Positions 1 to 6,555 of a stretch of 10,912 nucleotides of DNA are shown one piece after another. Every line of letters begins with the position of its first letter. Within the stretch, counting starts at the first letter, position 1. Position numbers and translations under genes: made by a program. Origin of the DNA: JBDTDV01 sp039922875 (GTDB lineage: Bacteria > Actinomycetota > Actinomycetes > Actinomycetales > Microbacteriaceae). The stretch is from contig JBDTDV010000031.1 in assembly GCA_039922875.1 (NCBI GenBank), positions 1 to 10,912 on the forward strand, given 5' to 3'. The notes below the pieces were generated by a model. It did no database searches and was not told where the DNA came from. It saw only the letters and a list, made by a program, of their open reading frames with translations.

Positions 1-2
1 CT

Positions 3-62
3 TCGGAGCCTGCCTCTTCTGAGCCGGTCTTTTCTGAGCCCTCCTCTTCTGAACCGGTTTTC
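3..62 (+). repeat. Two tandem 30-bp coding repeats (10 residues each)
   Basis: Codons 3-32 and 33-62 encode SEPASSEPVF and SEPSSSEPVF, a 10-residue unit repeated with one change. A degenerate continuation (A-Q-T) follows. The array may extend left of the window. The DNA copies differ mainly at third positions, which suggests an older repeat kept at the protein level. Confidence 0.75.
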
Positions 63-1016
63 GCCCAGACCGCAGACGAGAACGTCGAGGCGGCCGAGTT
101 GATCGCCGAATCGGATCGCCCGGCTGAGCCGGTTGAGCCTGCCGGCGCTGCACTGGCCGAGCCTGCTGGCGCTGGGCCTGGACGGGTTGAGCCTGTCGCC
201 GCTGAGCCGGGCGAGCCTGCCCCAGTCGGCGCGCCTGCCCCAGTCATCGAGCCGACCGAACCGCGCGCAGACCGGACTCCGATCGCTGAGCCTGCCGGAG
301 CGCCCGTGACCGTCCCTTCGGAGCGCCCAGCGACCGAGGTCCCCGCTGAGAACGACGTCTATGCCGGCTCCAGGACCGACACCATCGAGGCACCGCGGGT
401 TGCCGGACCGGTCTATGTCGAGGCACCCGTGCGACCGAAGCGGCGCGGAAATCGCGGCGTCGGAATCCTGATCGCCCTGGTCGGCACGATCATCTTCGCG
501 TTGGCCTATGCGGCCGTCGTCGGAATCATCGGTGGCCTGGATACCCCGGCCGAACGGTTCGGCGATGAGTACCTCAGATACCTGGCCTCCGCTCCGTTCT
601 ACGTTCCGGTGATCTTCTTCTTCATCGCGATGGTCCTGCTGATCCTGATCGTCAACCGGGCGAGTTGGTGGGTCTACATCATCGGCGCGTTCTTCGTCGG
701 TCTGGTCGTCTATTTCTCCTTCTTCGGTGGGGCGTTGCTGGCCAAGCAGGCCTGGCAGCTGACTCCGAACGAAGCCGGGCGGTTCGTGCGTACCCTGTGG
801 CTGAACCCGTTTGCGCTGGCCGGCGGCATCATCGGCCATGAGGTCGCCATCTGGATGGGCGCCTGGCTCTCCGCGCGGGGGCGCAGGCTCAAGGCGAGGA
901 ATGCACAGGCTCAAGCCGAATATGACGCCGCGGTGGCCGCCGGCCCCGGATCCCGCTACCCCCTGCAGCCGAATGTCTCCTCGCCGACTCAGCCGCGGCC
1001 GCAGGAGTCGCACTAA
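3..1016 (+). CDS. Membrane protein with Pro/Glu-rich repeat N-terminus, 5'-partial
   Basis: The reading frame is open from base 3, so the gene begins left of the window. A TTG at 99 is in frame but lies inside the open frame and is not needed as a start. The first ~140 visible residues are low-complexity, rich in Pro, Glu, Ala and Val, with recurring EPA/EPV motifs and two exact-spaced 10-residue repeats. A basic stretch (RPKRRGNR) then precedes four hydrophobic segments, at about codons 153-178, 199-218, 221-247 and 267-290 counted from base 3. The tail after the last segment is basic (ARGRRLKAR). By the positive-inside rule both ends would be cytoplasmic, leaving the disordered region inside the cell. 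I recognise no enzymatic motif. The next gene starts 11 bases after the stop, so the two are probably co-transcribed. Function unknown; a link to the envelope is only inferred. Confidence 0.82.
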   Translation, partial: SEPASSEPVFSEPSSSEPVFAQTADENVEAAELIAESDRPAEPVEPAGAALAEPAGAGPGRVEPVAAEPGEPAPVGAPAPVIEPTEPRADRTPIAEPAGAPVTVPSERPATEVPAENDVYAGSRTDTIEAPRVAGPVYVEAPVRPKRRGNRGVGILIALVGTIIFALAYAAVVGIIGGLDTPAERFGDEYLRYLASAPFYVPVIFFFIAMVLLILIVNRASWWVYIIGAFFVGLVVYFSFFGGALLAKQAWQLTPNEAGRFVRTLWLNPFALAGGIIGHEVAIWMGAWLSARGRRLKARNAQAQAEYDAAVAAGPGSRYPLQPNVSSPTQPRPQESH

Positions 1017-1027
1017 CCAAGCCCATC

Positions 1028-1513
1028 ATGGCCGAGTATCGGAAGTACGCCATCATCGTCGCGGTGTTCGCGGCGGTGCTCTACGCGGCCGGGTTGATTG
1101 CCGGTCTCGGCCTGATCAGCCTGTACACCGACACCGACGTGATCCGCGAGGCGGATGCCGGCCCCCTGATCGGCCCAATGATGACCATCGTCGCGGTCGT
1201 CGGTACCGCACTGCTGCTGGTCGCAATCGGCATCACGGTGCCGCCGGATCGGGTTCGGATCAACCCGGCCTGGGCGCTGGGAATCGGGTTGGTGATCTAC
1301 CTCGTCTATATGGCCTCCGGCGGCATCCTTTACGCAGCCGGCGCCGGACGGCCACTGGGCTTTATCGAGTTCATCGAGCAACGGCTGCTGTCGCCGTACT
1401 CTCTGGTTGCCGGTGCGCTGGCCTTCGCCATCACGATCGTCTATCAGCTGGTGCTTGTCGGGCGTTTCCGCGAGCGCGGCCGTCCGCGCTGGCCGTGGGA
1501 GCACGACCAGTAG
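1028..1513 (+). CDS. Small four-helix membrane protein of unknown function
   Basis: 161 residues. Hydrophobic segments lie at about 7-33, 46-71, 80-106 and 122-146, joined by short loops, and the tail is charged (RFRERGRPRWPWEHD). Both ends are predicted cytoplasmic. The ATG at 1028 is the only plausible start near the frame opening. It has no good Shine-Dalgarno; the nearest purine run, CAGGAG at 1002-1007, is 20 bases away. Translation therefore probably depends on ribosomes leaving the upstream gene, which ends 11 bases before. There are no catalytic motifs. The position, between a four-segment membrane protein and the rpsL operon, is compatible with the small conserved hypothetical membrane proteins of Microbacteriaceae, but I cannot name a family. 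Confidence 0.8.
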   Translation: MAEYRKYAIIVAVFAAVLYAAGLIAGLGLISLYTDTDVIREADAGPLIGPMMTIVAVVGTALLLVAIGITVPPDRVRINPAWALGIGLVIYLVYMASGGILYAAGAGRPLGFIEFIEQRLLSPYSLVAGALAFAITIVYQLVLVGRFRERGRPRWPWEHDQ

Positions 1514-1524
1514 CCGCGGACGGC
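1479..1524 (+). terminator. Strong hairpin enclosing the stop codon of the membrane-protein gene
   Basis: Arms 1479-1488 and 1515-1524 are a perfect 10-bp inverted repeat. Inside it CTGG (1489-1492) pairs with CCAG (1507-1510), and CGTG (1494-1497) pairs with CACG (1502-1505) around a GGAG loop. That makes 18 pairs with one 1x1 mismatch. The only bulge, 1511-1514 (TAGC), contains the TAG stop codon. No T tract follows. It probably acts as an actinobacterial terminator without a U tail, or as a 3'-end stabiliser, insulating the rpsL promoter 20 bases downstream. Confidence 0.6.
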
Positions 1525-1527
1525 GAT

Positions 1528-1555
1528 CATGGTCGGCGGCCATTTGCATGGTCGG
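1528..1555 (+). repeat. Direct repeat CATGGTCGG x2 overlapping the rpsL -35 region
   Basis: CATGGTCGG occurs at 1528-1536 and again at 1547-1555, 19 bases start to start. The second copy overlaps the -35 hexamer TTGCAT (1544-1549). The phasing places both copies on nearly the same DNA face, as expected for tandem binding of a regulator. A chance repeat in GC-rich DNA is also possible. Confidence 0.35.
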
Positions 1556-1572
1556 TCGTGAGCGATTAGTAT
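1544..1572 (+). promoter_or_regulatory. Probable sigma70-type promoter of the rpsL-rpsG-fusA(-tuf) operon
   Basis: TTGCAT at 1544-1549 and TAGTAT at 1567-1572 are separated by exactly 17 bases. Both match the TTGACA/TATAAT consensus at four of six positions. A start point near 1579-1580 would give a leader of about 262 bases before the GTG of rpsL. It is the best promoter match I found in the gap. Confidence 0.6.
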
Positions 1573-1667
1573 TTACCGGGTGTGCGCTTTGTCGCGCGCG
1601 TCTGTTGTGTCTACGCGACGTATCATGCGAGGGCCGAGCGGGCGGGTAGACGGGCACTAGCGAAGTC

Positions 1668-1704
1668 GGGCCCTGCGGCACCGTGTCAAACCGGTGCGAG
1701 GCCC
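1668..1704 (+). other. Leader hairpin 1 of the rpsL transcript
   Basis: GCACCG (1678-1683) pairs with CGGTGC (1692-1697) around an 8-base loop. Outside it, GGGCC (1668-1672) pairs with GGCCC (1700-1704) across an asymmetric internal loop. No T run follows, so a simple terminator is unlikely. A role in leader regulation is inference only. Confidence 0.45.
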
Positions 1705-1734
1705 CCACGGCATACCCACCAGCAAACCAAAATA

Positions 1735-1758
1735 GCTTGGAGCGCTGCGGGTCCAAGC
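1735..1758 (+). other. Leader hairpin 2 of the rpsL transcript
   Basis: GCTTGGA (1735-1741) and TCCAAGC (1752-1758) form a perfect 7-bp stem with a 10-base loop. No T tract follows. It lies 72 bases before the rpsL ribosome binding site. Confidence 0.45.
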
Positions 1759-1841
1759 ACTCGACACGCCAAACCACGGCCGTGTTCGGATGCCATGCAA
1801 AAGCAAGAACTGTCACCGTGCAGTACATATAAGGAGTAGTA

Positions 1842-2216
1842 GTGCCAACCATTCAACAGTTGGTTCGGATGGGTCGCAATCCCAAGGTCACCTCGACCAA
1901 GGCGCCCGCCCTGATGTCCAACCCCCAGCAGCGCGGTGTGTGCACCCGTGTTTACACCACCACCCCGAAGAAGCCGAACTCGGCACTTCGTAAGGTCGCG
2001 AGGGTGAAGCTGTCCAACGGCACCGAGGTCACCGCCTACATCCCCGGTGAGGGACACAACCTGCAGGAGCACTCGATGGTGCTGATCCGCGGAGGGCGGG
2101 TCAAGGACCTCCCCGGCGTTCGGTACAAGATCGTCCGCGGCGCACTGGACACCCAGGCCGTGAAGAACCGCAAGCAGGGTCGCAGCAAGTACGGCGCGAA
2201 GATGGAGAAGAAGTAA
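1842..2216 (+). CDS. rpsL: 30S ribosomal protein S12
   Basis: 124 residues, full length for S12, a small-subunit protein at the decoding centre that monitors codon-anticodon pairing. The family signature TTPKKPNSALRKVARVKL spans 40-57, and GGRVKDLPGVRYK spans 84-96. Lys43, Lys44 and Lys88 are present, so the classic streptomycin-resistance positions carry the usual susceptible residues. Asp89, the residue methylthiolated by RimO in other bacteria, is also present. The GTG start at 1842 follows AAGGAG (1831-1836) with 5 bases between, which fixes the start. It is the first gene of the translation operon. Its stop overlaps the rpsG start by one base (TAATG). Confidence 0.98.
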   Translation: MPTIQQLVRMGRNPKVTSTKAPALMSNPQQRGVCTRVYTTTPKKPNSALRKVARVKLSNGTEVTAYIPGEGHNLQEHSMVLIRGGRVKDLPGVRYKIVRGALDTQAVKNRKQGRSKYGAKMEKK

Positions 2217-2686
2217 TGCCACGTAAGGGACCAGCCCCCAAGCGCCCCGTCGTCGCAGACCCCGTCTACGGCGCCCCGATCGTCAGCCAGCTTGTCAACA
2301 AGATCCTCCTCGATGGTAAGAAGGGTCTGGCCGAGCGCATCGTGTATGACGCACTGGCCGGAGTGAGCGCCAAGAATGGCGCGGATGCCGTGGTCACCTT
2401 GAAGAAGGCGCTCGACAACGTGCGCCCCACCCTCGAGGTCCGCAGCCGCCGCGTCGGCGGCTCGACCTACCAGGTACCCGTCGAGGTCAAGCCACACCGG
2501 GCGAACACGCTCGCGCTGCGCTGGTTGACCAGCTACGCGAAGGGTCGCCGGGAGAAGACCATGACCGAGCGGCTTACCAACGAGATCCTGGATGCCTCCA
2601 ATGGTCTCGGTGCCGCCGTGAAGCGCCGCGAGGACACCCACAAGATGGCCGAGTCGAACAAGGCCTTCGCGCACTACCGCTGGTAG
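2216..2686 (+). CDS. rpsG: 30S ribosomal protein S7
   Basis: 156 residues, the normal length for S7, which binds 16S rRNA and nucleates assembly of the 30S head near the E site. The N-terminal MPRKGPAPKR, the motif DPVYGAPIVSQLVNKILLDG, the RSRRVGGSTYQVPVEV motif near residues 77-92, and the C-terminal KAFAHYRW are all typical. The ATG at 2216 overlaps the rpsL stop by one base, with GGAG at 2204-2207 inside the rpsL coding end, so S12 and S7 synthesis is coupled. With no S12-S7 intercistronic spacer, the E. coli type of S7 autoregulatory site in that spacer cannot exist here. 170 bases separate it from fusA. Confidence 0.98.
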   Translation: MPRKGPAPKRPVVADPVYGAPIVSQLVNKILLDGKKGLAERIVYDALAGVSAKNGADAVVTLKKALDNVRPTLEVRSRRVGGSTYQVPVEVKPHRANTLALRWLTSYAKGRREKTMTERLTNEILDASNGLGAAVKRREDTHKMAESNKAFAHYRW

Positions 2687-2856
2687 CACCTTTCATCCGC
2701 TGGTTTCGCAAGTCGAGTGGTGTGTCGGCCCGAGGTGCCGGCCTTTCAGCATGCCGAAAGGCACCGACCAGCAGCAGTCACGCACTCGGCTTGCGGTAAA
2801 GCCGGGCGATCAATTCAGCGGAAACATGATATTTCAAACTCTTTCGGAGGAACCCT
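2687..2856 (+). promoter_or_regulatory. rpsG-fusA spacer with two hairpins
   Basis: Hairpin A pairs GGTGC (2734-2738) and CTTTC (2743-2747) with GAAAG (2756-2760) and GCACC (2761-2765), leaving CGGC bulged. Hairpin B pairs CGGCTT (2787-2792) with AAGCCG (2799-2804) around a 6-base loop, extendable by one G-T and one C-G pair. Neither has a T tract. They could trim fusA levels by partial termination or RNA processing. I see no convincing -35/-10 pair. The fusA ribosome site GGAGG is at 2846-2850. Confidence 0.4.
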
Positions 2857-4971
2857 GTGGCACTTGACGTGCTCACCGACCTGAGCAAGGTCCGCAACAT
2901 TGGCATCATGGCGCACATCGATGCCGGCAAGACGACGACAACCGAACGCATTTTGTTCTACACCGGCGTCAACCACAAGATCGGTGAGACGCACGATGGC
3001 GCCTCCACGATGGACTGGATGGCACAGGAGCAGGAACGCGGCATCACGATCACGTCGGCCGCGATCACCTGCTTCTGGAACGGCAACCAGATCAACATCA
3101 TCGACACCCCCGGCCACGTCGACTTCACCGTCGAGGTGGAGCGTTCGCTGCGAGTGCTCGATGGCGCGGTCGCCGTGTTCGACGGTAAAGAGGGCGTGGA
3201 GCCGCAGTCCGAGACCGTGTGGCGCCAGGCCGACAAGTACGGCGTGCCACGGATTTGCTTCGTCAACAAGATGGACAAGCTCGGCGCCGACTTCTACTTC
3301 ACCGTCGACACCATCATCAAGCGACTGGGCGCCAAGCCGCTGGTGATCCAGCTGCCGATCGGCGAGGAGTCCAGCTTCGAGGGCGTCGTCGACCTGGTCG
3401 AGATGCGCGCGCTGACCTGGCGCGGCGACTCCAAGGGTGACGTCGAAATGGGTGCGCACTACGCCACCGAGGAGATCCCCGAGGACCTCAAGGAGAAGGC
3501 TGCCCAGTATCGGAAGACGCTCCTGGAGACCGTCGCCGAGACCGACGACGCGCTCCTGGAGAAGTATTTCTCCGGCGAGGAACTGACCGTCGCCGAGATC
3601 AAGGGCGCGATCCGCAAGCTCACCGTTGCCAGCGAGATCTACCCGGTATTGTGCGGGTCGGCATTCAAGAACCGCGGTGTGCAGCCGATGCTGGACGCGG
3701 TGGTCGACTACCTGCCCACCCCGCTTGACGTGCCTTCGATCGAGGGTCACGATGTCCGCGACGAAGAGAAGATCGTGCTGCGGCACGCGGATGCCTCCGA
3801 GCCGTTCGCCGCATTGGCCTACAAGGTCGCCGTGCACCCGTTCTTCGGTCGGCTGATCTATGTTCGGGTCTACTCCGGACATCTCGACTCCGGCGCGCAG
3901 GTCTACAACACGACCAAGGGCAAGAAGGAGCGCATCGGCAAGATCTTCCAGATGCACGCGAATAAGGAGGTGCCGGTCCCCTCCGTCACCGCCGGCCACA
4001 TCTACGCGGTCATCGGCTTGAAGGACACCACCACCGGCGACACGTTGAGCGACCCGAACCACCAGGTGGTGCTGGAGTCGATGACCTTCCCCGAGCCGGT
4101 CATCGAGGTCGCCATCGAGCCGAAGACCAAGGCCGACCAAGAGAAGCTCGGCATTGCGATCCAGAAGCTCGCAGAGGAAGACCCGACCTTCCGCACCGAG
4201 CAGAACCAGGACACCGGTCAGACGGTGATCAAGGGGATGGGCGAACTGCACCTGGACATCCTGGTCGATCGGATGAAGCGCGAATTCAACGTCGAGGCCA
4301 ACGTGGGCAAGCCCCAGGTCGCGTACCGCGAGACGATCAAGAAGGCCGTCCCCAAGCACGACTACACCCACAAGAAGCAGACCGGTGGATCCGGGCAGTT
4401 CGCGAAGATCCAGATCTCGATCGAACCGTTGGAGATCACGGCCGAGAAGAGCTACGAGTTCGAGAACAAGGTCACCGGTGGGCGGGTGCCGCGTGAGTAC
4501 ATCCCTTCGGTGGATGCCGGCATCCGAGACGCCATGCAGGTCGGCGTCCTCGCCGGGTTCCCGATGGTCGGGGTCAAGGCGGCGCTGCTCGACGGCGCAT
4601 CGCACGACGTCGACTCGTCAGAAATGGCGTTCAAGATCGCCGGATCGATGGGCTTCAAGGAAGCCGCTCGCAAGGCGAACCCGGTTCTGCTCGAGCCGTT
4701 GATGGCCGTGGAGGTGCGCACCCCGGAGGAATACATGGGTGATGTGATCGGCGACCTGAACTCTCGGCGCGGCCAGATCCAGTCCATGGAGGATGCCACC
4801 GGCGTCAAGGTGATCCGGGCCAATGTGCCGCTTTCGGAAATGTTCGGTTACGTGGGCGACCTGAGGTCGAAGACCTCCGGCCGGGCGGTGTACTCGATGA
4901 GTTTCGACAGCTACGCAGAGGTACCGCGTGCCGTCGCCGACGAGATCATCCAGAAGACCAAGGGTGACTAG
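2857..4971 (+). CDS. fusA: Elongation factor G
   Basis: 704 residues, the usual EF-G length. This cytoplasmic GTPase drives translocation of tRNA and mRNA and, with ribosome recycling factor, splits ribosomes. The GTPase motifs are complete: G1 AHIDAGKT at 19-26, switch I RGITITSAA at 61-69, G3 DTPGH at 83-87, G4 NKMD at 137-140, and G5 GSAFK at 267-271. The domain IV loop region (HKKQTGGSGQFAK) and the conserved C-terminal domain V with MFGYVGDLRS are present. This is canonical EF-G, not a Tet(M)-like or spdA-like variant. The GTG start lies 6 bases after GGAGG (2846-2850), and the N-terminal MALDVLTDLSKVRNIGIMAHID is typical for actinobacteria. It is followed after 138 bases by tuf. Confidence 0.98.
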   Translation: MALDVLTDLSKVRNIGIMAHIDAGKTTTTERILFYTGVNHKIGETHDGASTMDWMAQEQERGITITSAAITCFWNGNQINIIDTPGHVDFTVEVERSLRVLDGAVAVFDGKEGVEPQSETVWRQADKYGVPRICFVNKMDKLGADFYFTVDTIIKRLGAKPLVIQLPIGEESSFEGVVDLVEMRALTWRGDSKGDVEMGAHYATEEIPEDLKEKAAQYRKTLLETVAETDDALLEKYFSGEELTVAEIKGAIRKLTVASEIYPVLCGSAFKNRGVQPMLDAVVDYLPTPLDVPSIEGHDVRDEEKIVLRHADASEPFAALAYKVAVHPFFGRLIYVRVYSGHLDSGAQVYNTTKGKKERIGKIFQMHANKEVPVPSVTAGHIYAVIGLKDTTTGDTLSDPNHQVVLESMTFPEPVIEVAIEPKTKADQEKLGIAIQKLAEEDPTFRTEQNQDTGQTVIKGMGELHLDILVDRMKREFNVEANVGKPQVAYRETIKKAVPKHDYTHKKQTGGSGQFAKIQISIEPLEITAEKSYEFENKVTGGRVPREYIPSVDAGIRDAMQVGVLAGFPMVGVKAALLDGASHDVDSSEMAFKIAGSMGFKEAARKANPVLLEPLMAVEVRTPEEYMGDVIGDLNSRRGQIQSMEDATGVKVIRANVPLSEMFGYVGDLRSKTSGRAVYSMSFDSYAEVPRAVADEIIQKTKGD

Positions 4972-5109
4972 CGGTCCCCGAGTATGCCGAAGGGCCGCGT
5001 AACGAACGACCAGCACAATCCCGTAACATGAGTACACACCAATCCAGTAGAACGCCCGGGCGATAACCATCGTGCGGTTTACCTACATGAGAGTCCTGAG
5101 GAGGGCCCA
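4972..5109 (+). promoter_or_regulatory. fusA-tuf spacer with tuf ribosome binding site
   Basis: This 138-base spacer ends in an extended Shine-Dalgarno, TGAGGAGGG at 5097-5105, four bases before the tuf GTG, fitting a very highly expressed gene. A weak stem, CGG-(T)-CCC (4972-4978) with GGGCCG (4992-4997), follows the fusA stop. A possible -10 (TAACAT, 5024-5029) has no good -35 partner. An extra tuf promoter is therefore possible but not shown. Confidence 0.4.
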
Positions 5110-6303
5110 GTGGCTAAGGCCAAGTTTGAGCGGACCAAGCCGCACGTCAACATCGGAACGATCGGTCACGTCGACCACGGCAAGACCACGCTGACGGCGG
5201 CAATTTCTAAGGTACTTGCCGACAAGTACCCGTCTGCCATTAACGTCAAACGCGATTTCGCATCGATCGACTCCGCTCCTGAGGAGCGCCAGCGCGGCAT
5301 CACGATCAATATCTCGCACGTCGAGTACGAGACGCCGAAGCGCCACTACGCGCACGTCGACGCCCCTGGCCACGCGGACTACATCAAGAACATGATCACC
5401 GGCGCCGCCCAGATGGATGGCGCGATCCTCGTGGTCGCCGCCACCGATGGTCCGATGGCGCAGACCCGTGAGCACGTTCTGCTGGCCAAGCAGGTCGGTG
5501 TCCCGTACCTGCTGGTTGCGCTGAACAAGGCCGACATTGCCGATGATGAGGAGATCCTGGAGCTCGTTGAGCTCGAGGTCCGTGAGCTGCTTTCCAGCCA
5601 GGGCTTCGACGGCGACAACGCTCCGGTCATCCGAGTTTCGGCGTTGAAGGCGCTTGAGGGTGACGAGAAGTGGGTTGAAAGCATCGTCGAGTTGATGGAT
5701 GCCGTCGACAACTCGATCCCGGACCCGGTGCGCGACAAGGACAAGCCGTTCTTGATGCCGATCGAAGACGTCTTCACCATCACCGGCCGTGGCACGGTCG
5801 TGACCGGTCGCGCCGAGCGTGGCACCCTCAAGATCAACTCCGAGGTCGAGATCGTCGGCATTCGTCCGACGCAGAAGACCACGGTTACCGGAATTGAGAT
5901 GTTCCACAAGCAGCTCGACGAGGCGTGGGCCGGTGAGAACTGTGGTCTGCTGTTGCGCGGCACCAAGCGCGAAGAGGTCGAGCGTGGGCAGGTCGTGGCC
6001 AAGCCGAGTTCGGTCACCCCGCACACCCAGTTCGAGGGAACCGCCTACATCCTGGCCAAGGATGAGGGCGGCCGGCACAACCCGTTCTATGCGAACTACC
6101 GTCCGCAGTTCTACTTCCGCACCACCGATGTCACCGGCGTGATCACGTTGCCGGAGGGCACCGAGATGGTCATGCCGGGCGACACCACCGACATGACGGT
6201 CGAGCTGATCCAGCCGATCGCCATGGAGGAGGGCCTCAGCTTCGCGATCCGCGAGGGTGGCCGCACCGTCGGCGCGGGAACGGTGACCAAGGTCGTCAAG
6301 TAG
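5110..6303 (+). CDS. tuf: Elongation factor Tu
   Basis: 397 residues, full length. This GTPase delivers aminoacyl-tRNA to the ribosomal A site. Motifs: G1 GHVDHGKT at 19-26, switch I RGIT at 62-65, G3 DAPGH at 84-88, G4 NKAD at 139-142, and G5 SALK at 177-180. His88 of the catalytic GH pair is present. Domains 2 and 3 are intact (TGRGTVVTGRAERG, GGRHNPF, RPQFYFRT, C-terminal VTKVVK). The two cysteines often found beside the nucleotide pocket (DCPGH and NKCD in E. coli) are both alanine here, as I recall for Microbacteriaceae. The GTG start follows a strong ribosome site. The gene ends in tandem TAG-TAA stops and a T-tract terminator, which closes the operon. Confidence 0.98.
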   Translation: MAKAKFERTKPHVNIGTIGHVDHGKTTLTAAISKVLADKYPSAINVKRDFASIDSAPEERQRGITINISHVEYETPKRHYAHVDAPGHADYIKNMITGAAQMDGAILVVAATDGPMAQTREHVLLAKQVGVPYLLVALNKADIADDEEILELVELEVRELLSSQGFDGDNAPVIRVSALKALEGDEKWVESIVELMDAVDNSIPDPVRDKDKPFLMPIEDVFTITGRGTVVTGRAERGTLKINSEVEIVGIRPTQKTTVTGIEMFHKQLDEAWAGENCGLLLRGTKREEVERGQVVAKPSSVTPHTQFEGTAYILAKDEGGRHNPFYANYRPQFYFRTTDVTGVITLPEGTEMVMPGDTTDMTVELIQPIAMEEGLSFAIREGGRTVGAGTVTKVVK

Positions 6304-6320
6304 TAACCAGTACCACCCAG

Positions 6321-6353
6321 AAGGGGCCGAGCCGAAAGGTTCGGCCCCTTTTT
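6321..6353 (+). terminator. Intrinsic terminator after tuf
   Basis: AAGGGGCCGAGCC (6321-6333) pairs with GGTTCGGCCCCTT (6338-6350) around a GAAA tetraloop: 13 pairs including one G-T. It is followed by a five-T run at 6349-6353. This is a textbook rho-independent terminator 18 bases after the tuf stop. Confidence 0.95.
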
Positions 6354-6373
6354 CGCGCCCGAGCACGAAGCCA

Positions 6374-6412
6374 CGCTCCGGGCTGGCCACCCGCGCCCGG
6401 CCGTCCGGAGCG
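6374..6412. other. GC-rich inverted repeat behind the tuf terminator
   Basis: CGCTCCGG (6374-6381) and CCGGAGCG (6405-6412) are perfect arms. Inside them GGCC (6385-6388) can pair with GGCC (6399-6402). No T tract is present on either side. It could be a back-up terminator for the heavily transcribed tuf operon. Confidence 0.45.
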
Positions 6413-6456
6413 AACGAAATCACTTTGTAACCCCAACTGGGGCGTCCCTCACGCCA

Positions 6457-6469
6457 GCAATCTGATTGC
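6457..6469. promoter_or_regulatory. Perfect 6-1-6 palindrome upstream of the LASTG protein gene
   Basis: GCAATC-T-GATTGC is perfectly symmetric and sits 87 bases before the start codon. Its right half overlaps a possible -35 (TTGCAC, 6466-6471), but no matching -10 lies at 16-18 bases. A second, less perfect palindrome (CCCCA-AC-TGGGG) is at 6431-6442. It is a candidate operator for a dimeric repressor. The regulator is unknown. Confidence 0.35.
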
Positions 6470-6555
6470 ACAGCACTATTGAGAAATCCTCGGCAATATG
6501 CTGAGCACGACTCAAGTTCTGGGCCGAATTGCCACGGTGAGGGGAAACGCACTTG

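Larger units (their letters stand above)
1514..1841 (+). other. Gene-free region: promoter and structured leader of the rpsL operon
   Basis: This 328-base stretch holds no convincing gene. It contains the 3' arm of the upstream hairpin, a pair of 9-bp direct repeats, a sigma70-type promoter, and about 260 bases of untranslated leader. The leader has two clear hairpins (1668-1704 and 1735-1758) and ends in the rpsL Shine-Dalgarno AAGGAG at 1831-1836. I see no tRNA-like fold and no riboswitch I can name. Confidence 0.65.

Noticed and set aside
99..101. TTG as start of the first membrane protein
   Set aside because: The frame is open to the left edge and encodes the same kind of repeats upstream, so the start is outside the window.
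811..1569. Plus-strand open frame spanning both membrane-protein genes in a third frame
   Set aside because: Arg/Ser-rich shadow overlapping two genes with clear membrane segments.
1775..1784. 10-base palindrome CACGGCCGTG in the rpsL leader
   Set aside because: Short GC palindromes are expected by chance at this base composition, and it has no second copy or promoter context.
1013..1852. 279-codon minus-strand open frame across the small membrane protein gene and the rpsL leader
   Set aside because: It would run through the rpsL promoter and the strong hairpin. Its composition is His/Arg/Asp-rich without motifs.
2815..4605. 596-codon open frame on the minus strand opposite fusA
   Set aside because: It is a shadow of fusA codon usage in GC-rich DNA. 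The product is Leu/Asp/Val-rich without motifs, while the plus strand encodes an unmistakable EF-G.
5083..6552. 489-codon minus-strand open frame opposite tuf
   Set aside because: Same cause: it covers tuf exactly and even runs through its terminator. It has no recognisable domain and no ribosome site.
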